A stretch of 64,000 bases of DNA from Martensiomyces pterosporus (lineage: Eukaryota; Kickxellomycota; Kickxellomycetes; Kickxellales; Kickxellaceae), in contig MU603958.1 of assembly GCA_025201845.1 (NCBI GenBank), positions 1 through 64,000 of the forward strand, given 5' to 3'. The position numbers and the translations under genes are program-made. Each line of letters opens with the position of its first letter. Position 1 is the stretch's first letter. The notes below the pieces were generated by a model that ran no database searches, was not told the origin of the DNA, and saw only the letters and a program-made list of their open reading frames with translations. Positions 56,976 through 64,000 of the stretch are shown here, one piece after another.

Positions 56976-58270
56976 GAAGCCTATATTGAGTCGCAGCTGA
57001 GGAGAGAATATTAATATAGAGCGCTGGGTGTCAATAAAACAGAGTTTATAAAACAAAGGAAAGCTGGCAAAACAATCGAAGGAAAAAAGAGATACGGATA
57101 CAATGTCCGCACACGCCCTGACAACGAGCACAGCGGAGATCTACCATTTCCACACGTCAATCTCGATTCAAGCGGGAGCTGTGCACCACGCATGCTGGAT
57201 GATTACTTTGCAGCGGTAATTTGCCAGCAGGCATCGGAGCCTTGGCATGTGCTGCAAGCGCAGTGTTCGCGGACTTGCACTGAAGCCGCGCGGAGTTAGA
57301 ATGCAGTCGCAGTGCACGCAGACGGACGTTTCCGCACGGTGATAAGCACAGGGTGAACTCAGAAGGGGGTAGTGAGCGGCATGCACTCTTTGCAGAAGAG
57401 AGACAACCCGTGCTCGTCCGCAATTACAAAGAAAGACAGCCGGCGTATGCTCCTGCTATGTGTTTTCATCCTACAACCTACTCTCTAGCCTGTAAATATC
57501 GATTGGCGCCCTACCGCTCTGTTCTCGATAGAAAAAGGCATATAGGAGTGGGTGCCAGAAATAAATGGCTGAGAGACATGCGCAAAGTATCCTCGCAGTT
57601 GCTCGGTGCCGGCAGACAAAAGGGACCGCTTCCCAGCCTTACAGGCGCTGTACAAAAAAAAACGTGTCAGCAGGGTGAGCATGCTGTGCAGCTCTTCCTT
57701 GCGCACTCAAGCACTACAGCTCCTCTACTTGCAAATGCGCCCACACCCTAGCTGCCGCCTATGTTTCAGCTACATTCATTGGCATCATGGCATTCAGAGG
57801 GAGTAAGCCAGACAGCACAAGCACATCCAAATCATCTCCAAACCAGCTTCAAAGAGGGGTAGAAAAAGGGACAAGGATGCTCGACAACGGGCAAAATGCC
57901 AAAAAAGACAAAGCAAGCTCCACACGGCTATCCTTTGCTGCTTCGGGGCGTTTCCAAATGTCTCCCGAGCAAGCGAAGACGTGTGTGTTTCTTCGCAAGT
58001 CTACCAGCACAGCCTTTGCACCACGGCTGGCATGCCGCTGAACGGATATGCCAAACACCCGTCGCACGTGCAGGATCACCCGATCAAGATCACATCAAAA
58101 CTTTTTGCTCTTGCCATTTGAGGGTGGAAACGCAGACAGCCAAGCACACCGCTTTCTCCCCTTCCGGAATTCGCCCTGCCTCCTCCTAATTCCCTTGTAA
58201 TATACATTCTATGGCCCTCCGCCGCCCACCTCACTCCAATCACACATAGCGCATTCACGATAAGCAGGTG
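56976..58270. promoter_or_regulatory. Divergent intergenic at the right edge of the secretome island, pseudoprotease 3 / Argonaute
   Basis: 1295 bp. TTTATAAAA at about 57054 could serve the minus-strand gene. No gene, RNA or recognisable repeat otherwise. This spacer separates the secreted-protein block from the housekeeping block. Confidence 0.5.
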
Positions 58271-60886
58271 ATGTCAGACACAGACACTGCTCCGACGCCA
58301 CCGCCGGCGGGAGTGCCTGGCACGCAAAAAGGCGACGGAGAGGATATCGAGGTGGTGTCCAACTTTTGCCGCATCGACGAAATCGGCGCCAAGCGCATAT
58401 ACTCGTACAAGGTGGTGATCGCGGATCTCAGCGCCGAGGGACAAGCCGGGAGCACGGGGGCGATGGGTGCAGCGGGATCAGCCCTGTTGGGGCTTCCAGC
58501 CACCGCGAAGCGCGAGGTGTTCTCAAAGGCGGTGCTCGACCCCAAGCTCAAGGGCAGATACGTGTTCTACGCAGGCAGCGAGTTCGCATATGCGCCCAAA
58601 TCCTTGCACAAGAAGGGCGATGGCGACGGCGACCAAGTGGAGGACATTGTCGTTACGGTGATGCACACCCTGGGCGAAGGCGAGCTGGCTGACCTGCGTC
58701 GGCTGCAAGTCAGGCTGGTCTTCCAGCGCCGGTACGAGACAAAGCTTGTTAAGAAGTACTGCAGTGGAGACAAGTCCGTGCCAGACACATATGTGCACGA
58801 GGTCATGTATGTGCTCGACTGCCTGTTCCGCCTGCATCCCACGACCAAGCTGAGGTTTATGGCAAATGCATATGTGACCGATCAGCATGCCATCAAGACC
58901 GCCAATGGGTTCGACATCTGGTGGGGGTACCAGCAGACTGTGAGGCCCGGGGAGGGATCGCTGTTCCTGATCATACACACGAAGCCGATGCCCGTGGTCA
59001 CGTCGGCTACGCTCAGCGAGGCGGCTCTGATGTTCTCGCGATCCAAGACGGTGCGAACACTCGCAGACATGACGCCAAAGGAGTGGAACAGCTTTACGCC
59101 AGTCGTGCGCGGCCTGCAGGTATCGATTCCTGGCACCCCCCAGGTGTGGCTCGCTGGTCTGTCGCAGAACCAGGCGAAGAACGAGCAGATTGATGGCGTG
59201 CCAGTGGCAAAGTACTACAGCGACACGTTTGGCGTGACAATTAGGAACCTCGAGTCGCCGTGCGCTCTGACTGCACTGGGCGTTCCTGTGCCCCTCGAGC
59301 TGTGCAGGATCTTGCCGGGACAGATGCTGCCCCGAGTGAGCGGTCGGCAGCTGAACCAGCTGTGCACGCATGGAGCAGCGAGCCCCGAGCTGAGGCGCAG
59401 GATCATCGACATTGGAATAAACGACCTTGACTTTGCTAGCAACCCGGACCTCCAGGCATTCGGGATCCGCGTCAACCCACAGCCCGAGAACTTCAGGGCC
59501 CGGATCCTCCCGCCGCCCCAGCTGCTGATGCATAGGAATGGAGCCAAGCACCCCGTGCAGATAAACGAAGGCAGGTGGGGCATCGGCGGACACAAGGTGG
59601 TGGATACCACGCAGCTAAAGTCGTGGGCGATCGTCTGCTTCGCCAATAAGAAGATGTACCCGCCGGCGGTGGTCAGCGCCTTTGCCAGCCAGCTCATGAA
59701 GACGTGCAAGGAGATTGGAATAGACGTGCTCAACGTTGCGCCGCAAATCAGGTACGACACAATCAGCAGCAATATAGACCAGGCCCTCTCGCATGCCTGC
59801 CACTTGGCGGAGGCGTCGAGCGGGGGAGAAAGGGCGCAGATGGTCCTGTGCATCCTGCCGTCGACATCGGCCTCGCTGTACGGCGAGATCAAGCGTGTGG
59901 CCACCACCATCGTGGGTGTGCAGACGCAGTGCATCCAGGCGGCAAACATCGTGGCGCACAAGCCAAAGATCCTCAGCCTGATCGCCTTGAAGATGAATGT
60001 TAAGCTGGGCGGGTACTCGACCGAGCTATCGGATGGGGACCGGCCGTGCATCTCGGAGCGCCCGACAATGGTCATTTCGGCCGACGTCAGCCATGCCACG
60101 GAGTCCGGAAACATGTCGGTGGCCGCCATACTGTCGTCGGTCGATCTGCAGTGCAAGAGGTTCCAGGGAATCGTCCTGCAGCACCCGAAGAAAATGGAGT
60201 TTATCGAGAACTTTGACGTCATCATCCGGCAGTGCCTCCGCCTGTTCTACAAAAACACACAGCAGAAGCCCGAGCGCATCGTCTACTTCCGCGACGGCGT
60301 CGGGGACGCCACGATCAACAAGGTGAAGGACCTCGAGCTCCAGGCCATATACAAAGGCTGCTCCCTGATCGACCCCAATTACCGGCCCAAAGTCACGGTG
60401 CTGCTTGTGCGCAAGCGCCACCACACCCGGTTCTTGCCTGTGGAAGGAAGCAGCAAGTGCTGCAGCCAGGAGGGAAACGGGAACTGTCTGCCGGGCACTC
60501 TGGTGGACAGGGGGGCGGTCAACCCGACAATGACCAACTTTTACCTGCTCTCGCACACCACCAAGGCAGGGACCGCCCGCCCGCTCTACTACATGATGCT
60601 GCACGACGATAGCGGACTTGACCCGCAGCAGCTGAAGACGCTGACGCACAACCTGAGCTACACATACCCAATTGTCACGAAGACGGCGACGATGCCTGCA
60701 CCCGTGTACTATGCGCACCGGCTGACGGCGCAGGGGCGGTTCCACATCAACCAGCCGTTCAACAGCCTGCCAAAATTCACAGCCAGGCCGGGCACCAGGA
60801 GCAGCCAGAAGCAGAGGGGCCAGCAGCAGCCACCACATCTCGTCCCCGTCCACAGGAACCTCCAAGACACCATGTACTTCATGTAA
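58271..60886 (+). CDS. Argonaute (slicer-competent by sequence)
   Basis: 871 aa, the small-RNA effector of RNA silencing. Order: a short Pro/Thr-rich N-terminus; N-terminal domain and linker; PAZ around 255-375; MID with the 5'-phosphate pocket residues in SLYGEIKR (Tyr, Lys), VQTQC (Gln) and LKMNVKLGG (two Lys); then PIWI. The slicer tetrad is present as Asp605 (ISADVSHAT), Glu643 (KKMEFIENF), Asp675 (YFRDGVGD) and His816 (YYAHRLTAQ). The C-terminus ends NLQDTMYFM, the usual hydrophobic YFA/YFM end. It is intronless. The ATG at 58271 is the first in frame. It converges with the Mdm1-like gene, 74 bp apart. No Dicer or RdRP is in the window. Confidence 0.95.
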   Translation: MSDTDTAPTPPPAGVPGTQKGDGEDIEVVSNFCRIDEIGAKRIYSYKVVIADLSAEGQAGSTGAMGAAGSALLGLPATAKREVFSKAVLDPKLKGRYVFYAGSEFAYAPKSLHKKGDGDGDQVEDIVVTVMHTLGEGELADLRRLQVRLVFQRRYETKLVKKYCSGDKSVPDTYVHEVMYVLDCLFRLHPTTKLRFMANAYVTDQHAIKTANGFDIWWGYQQTVRPGEGSLFLIIHTKPMPVVTSATLSEAALMFSRSKTVRTLADMTPKEWNSFTPVVRGLQVSIPGTPQVWLAGLSQNQAKNEQIDGVPVAKYYSDTFGVTIRNLESPCALTALGVPVPLELCRILPGQMLPRVSGRQLNQLCTHGAASPELRRRIIDIGINDLDFASNPDLQAFGIRVNPQPENFRARILPPPQLLMHRNGAKHPVQINEGRWGIGGHKVVDTTQLKSWAIVCFANKKMYPPAVVSAFASQLMKTCKEIGIDVLNVAPQIRYDTISSNIDQALSHACHLAEASSGGERAQMVLCILPSTSASLYGEIKRVATTIVGVQTQCIQAANIVAHKPKILSLIALKMNVKLGGYSTELSDGDRPCISERPTMVISADVSHATESGNMSVAAILSSVDLQCKRFQGIVLQHPKKMEFIENFDVIIRQCLRLFYKNTQQKPERIVYFRDGVGDATINKVKDLELQAIYKGCSLIDPNYRPKVTVLLVRKRHHTRFLPVEGSSKCCSQEGNGNCLPGTLVDRGAVNPTMTNFYLLSHTTKAGTARPLYYMMLHDDSGLDPQQLKTLTHNLSYTYPIVTKTATMPAPVYYAHRLTAQGRFHINQPFNSLPKFTARPGTRSSQKQRGQQQPPHLVPVHRNLQDTMYFM

Positions 60887-60896
60887 ACGCTTCCCA

Positions 60897-60902
60897 AATA
60901 AA
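60897..60902 (+). terminator. Polyadenylation signal of Argonaute
   Basis: AATAAA, 11 bp past the stop. Confidence 0.55.
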
Positions 60903-60960
60903 AGCAAATGATGCATTAGATCAGCCTTTGCTGCCAGCACAAACAGAAAACAGCAGTCTC

Positions 60961-63900
60961 TCAGGGGTGGTCGAGCTGGTACTTGATCTCGGGGAACACC
61001 GCGGCAACAGCAGCGTCAAATATGCCCAGAGCCAGGTTCAGGTTGGGCCTGCGGTACTGCACAACATCGATGAGCCTTCTGGCGCCCTCCCTCGCGTTCC
61101 TGCGCCCAACCATGCCCGCCAGCACGCGGGGGACGTACCACAGAATCTGCCGCCTGGCCCTCCTCTCGCTCTCCTCCTTCTCCTCCCTCTCTCTCCTCCG
61201 GAACCCCTGGAAATGCAGCACCAGGCCAGGCACGGTTTTGGACGTGGGCCACAGGGTGTTTCGCAGGTTCGCCACCAGCCCCGCCAGCAGCTCGTCGCGC
61301 AGCACGCCGCCAACAATGTCTCTGACCCTGCGCTCCACCGCGCCGCCCACAATGTGCCTCAGCAGAATCGAGATGGCCTGCCGTCTGAGCCAGTTCCTTC
61401 TGTTCTTCAGCCCGAACACCTCGATAAACAGATCGCTCAGCGGATCAATAAACGCCGCCGCCTCCGCCAGCTCGCCCTCACCCTGGGCGCTGGCAGGCGT
61501 CTGCTGCATTGCCACCTGCGCGCCCAGCTCCTGCACGATGATCTCGAGCATCGAGTCGGCGCCCGTTATGCCCTCAATGTCCTCGCCCACAGTCTTGTAT
61601 ATCTGCGCCATCCACCCGGACGCCACCGGGGTCTCCGCGCCGTCCGAGGGGCTCTGCGACATTGGCGGCGGCGGATCGAGTCGGCGCCGGTTATGCCCTC
61701 AATGTCTTCGCCCACAGTCTTGTATATCTGCGCCATCCACCCGGACGCCACCGGGGTCTCCGCGCCGTCCGAGGGGCTCTGCGACATTGGCGGCGGCGGC
61801 GGCATGGACGACAGAAACAGTCGGAGCGGCCTCGCGCTGCACACGGCCGGCTCACGCAGCAGCCCCTGGAGGTATTTCTCCAGGCCCAGGCGCCTCTGCT
61901 CAATGTCCCTGTCCCTCTGCAGGCGAATCAGCGGCGTGCGCGCGGGCAGCTCATGGGAGCGCATCTCGGCAGGCCACATTGACTTGAGCTCCCTGTGCAT
62001 CGCGTAGAACTCCCTGTATCTCCGCGCGACGACCCACCCGGTGGGCGCGTAGAGGCCCTGCTGGCCGACTGCCTGGTGCTCGCGGGGCATGCTCTGCTGC
62101 AGCTCAATCAGGTAGACAACGTGCGACTTTGCATCCGCCGGGTCGCCGCTGCCGCCGCCGCTGCCGCCGCTCTCTCCCTCGCTTGTGCTGATCGCCCTAG
62201 GAATGTGCACGAGCGTCCGAGTGGGCGACAGCTGGTGGTCGTCCAGACAGCTCTCGTACTGCCGCTGCTGCTCCCCGCTCGCATGCACCTCCCTCCTCAG
62301 CCCGCGGTACGATGCCCTCAGCACCCGCTGCTCGTGCGGCTTGTGTCTCGACTGCGCCTGCCGCATCAGCACGCGGACGATGGCCATCTGGTGCGACTTG
62401 CGCTCGAGGCCGCGCGAGAGCTGGTTCAGCCGCTCGTCGAGGAACAGGTCGCCGGGCACAGGCGTCTTGATCACGCGGGCGATCACCAGCGACTCGGCCT
62501 CGTCGGCAGAGGAATCCCCCGTGTCATCTGACCCGCCCTCCTCCTGCGACTCGCCGTCAGTGGCTGTCTCCACGGCGGGCTGGCTGCTGTCGCTATTGGC
62601 GGCGGGGGCCAAGAGCGAGTCGATGGCTTCCATCTGCACGCCGTCGTCGATGCTCGCCTGGTTGTCGCTGCTGGTGCCCAGCGTGGGTGTCTGCTGCCTG
62701 CTGTGGTGCAGCTGGTCATTGGCGCCTGGGGCCATCGAGGCAGCGCGGTCTAGCGACGCAGCGTCTGTCAGGGCAATTGACCTCAGCGAAGCACTGAGCC
62801 TGCGCACCTCTGACCTGCCCACGCGAATGGATCTGCGAGGCAAACTCACTGCCGCTGCATGCAACGCGCTGCTTGCAGCCACTGGCTTCTGGGGCGACTT
62901 GGGCATGCCGCTGCCGTTGTCCTGAGAACCCAGCGCCACAGCAGGCGCATCAATCAGCCGCAGGGCAGGCGCAGACGATCCCGCGTGCTCCCTGCCACTG
63001 GCCTTGCTCAAGACCAGCGCCTCCGACCGATCGGTGCCCACAATCGGCGCCTCGGGCTTTCCGCGCATCGCAAAGCTCCACTTCCGCGGCCCGCCCTGCT
63101 TGTCTTTGCCTGACCCCACCGAGCTCGACGACTCGCCAGACACCGAGCGCTTGCCCAGCGACCCGGTCATGCTGCGCACGAGCGACAGCCTGCGGGGCAT
63201 CTTCTGGTCCTTACTCTGCAGCGACGGAGGCCTGGGTGCTGAGTCTGACCCTGATCTGCGGCGCATTCGGCTGGTCAGCGGCAGCCCATGGCTCTTCCCG
63301 CTGCTCTCGTTGCCCGGTGCAGACTGCGCCGCGCTGGCAGGCGCACTGGAGTCTGTCTCCGACCCAGGAGCATCTGCGGGCTCCATGCTGTGCTCCTCCT
63401 CCGTCAGGGGTGCCAGCATCGTTGGGGAAAACAGCGTCGACGAGATCTGCTCCTTCCTCGGCGTGACGTAGTAGCTCTTCAGAAACCGCGAGTAGAACGT
63501 GCTCCTCAGAAAGGGCGGGTACTCGCTCAGCTCCATATGCCTGAACACGCACCCCTGCACCAGACATATAAGCTCAAACGCCTCCGCGCAGACCTCCCCT
63601 GTCAGCCTCCCTGCATCCAGCTCCAGCGAGCCCTCCACTCTATGCGGCTTCAGGCACCGCTGGACACGCGAGATGGCCACATCGACCTCGCCACCCAGCG
63701 AGGCCAGCTCGTCCACCCGCAGGGTGAAGTAGTTTTTCCACAGGGAGCTCACAATGCTGGGCAGGAGGTCGGTGGACGGGGTGGACTGCCGGATGCCCTC
63801 AACGTTGACCCAGAATTCGAGCAGCAGCTGGTGCCCGATGAGGTCCATGTACTCGGCGAAGGCGGAGAGCGAGGAGACATTCGTCAGGATCTCGTGGAGC

Positions 63901-64000
63901 GTGAAGCGGGGCGGGCCCAGCTTGGTTGGGTCGTCGCGGTACTCGTAATAGGTGGACGCGCGGGACGCCGAGTGTCTCGCCCCTCTGCTGCCTGCAGGCC
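60961..64000 (-). CDS. Mdm1/SNX13-type RGS-PX-nexinC protein, 5' part outside window, frame broken by duplication
   Basis: The frame is open from the right edge to about 61600. The N-terminal part has an RGS-like domain: LHEILTNVSSLSAFAEYMDL, LLLEFWVNVEGIRQ, then FLRSTFYSRFLKSYY. A disordered Ser-rich linker of about 300 residues follows, then a PX domain (about 61780-62120) with the phosphoinositide motif ARRYREFYAMHRELK and PLIRLQRDRDI. The sorting-nexin C-terminal domain (60961-61500) has EVFGLKNRRNWLRRQAI and VPGLVLHFQGF. Such proteins tether ER to vacuole or lipid droplets. A 125-bp tandem duplication at 61551-61800 shifts the frame and stops it prematurely; with one copy the PX and nexin-C parts would be joined in frame. 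The PXA and membrane segments expected upstream are outside the window. Confidence 0.82.
61551..61800 (-). repeat. 125-bp tandem duplication disrupting the Mdm1-like gene
   Basis: Copy A 61551-61675 and copy B 61676-61800 differ at two internal bases (and the last base). 125 is not a multiple of 3, so one extra copy shifts the frame. Both internal differences are synonymous in the coding frame. Confidence 0.9.

Overview
The window looks like nuclear DNA of an early-diverging filamentous fungus. Genes are dense, mostly intronless, with long Ser/Thr/Pro-rich secreted proteins, class 3 lipases of the Rhizomucor miehei type, an AA9 lytic polysaccharide monooxygenase (LPMO), a fungal F-box/WD40 Cdc4-type protein and an Argonaute. 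Kickxellomycotina (Coemansia/Linderina relatives) is a plausible home. That is inference from overall style, not a demonstrated placement. I see no tRNA, rRNA, transposon, virus or CRISPR array.

Layout. 1-19 kb is a housekeeping block: the N-terminal part of a cullin (minus, runs off the left edge), a seven-helix receptor-like protein, a UPF0658 Golgi membrane protein, VPS28 (ESCRT-I, tiny first exon), a small repetitive secreted protein, Mediator subunit 17, CDC45 and a Cdc4-like F-box/WD40 protein with a 493-bp intron. 58-64 kb is housekeeping again: a complete Argonaute with an apparently intact slicer tetrad, and the C-terminal part of an Mdm1/SNX13-type RGS-PX-nexinC protein that runs off the right edge and is broken by a 125-bp tandem duplication.

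Between them, 19.1-57.0 kb is a secretome island. All 18 genes I can support there carry a signal peptide or a membrane anchor. They are four mucin-like Ser/Thr/Pro-rich proteins on the minus strand, five class 3 lipases on the plus strand, three CAP/PR-1 (SCP-like) proteins, one AA9 LPMO, one His-rich small protein, a tandem pair of single-pass membrane proteins of a family I do not recognise, and three paralogous single-pass proteins with a trypsin fold whose His, Asp and Ser catalytic positions all appear replaced (pseudoproteases). Most of these genes have a good TATA box about 90-170 bp before the start codon. Their upstream regions repeatedly carry a MADS-box-like CTAAAAATAG / CCAAAAATAG motif that I did not find in the housekeeping intergenic regions.

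Together the island reads as a surface and secretion module: lipid-ester hydrolysis, polysaccharide oxidation, sterol- or ligand-binding CAP proteins, wall mucins, and receptor-like surface proteins with small cytoplasmic tails, two of which carry PPxY ubiquitin-ligase docking motifs. Co-regulation is a hypothesis.

Assembly caveats: an 841-base N gap lies inside one mucin repeat; a 10-base N gap is flanked by a 541-bp near-identical direct duplication, probably an unmerged contig overlap; and the 125-bp tandem duplication in the Mdm1-like gene may also be allelic or artefactual.
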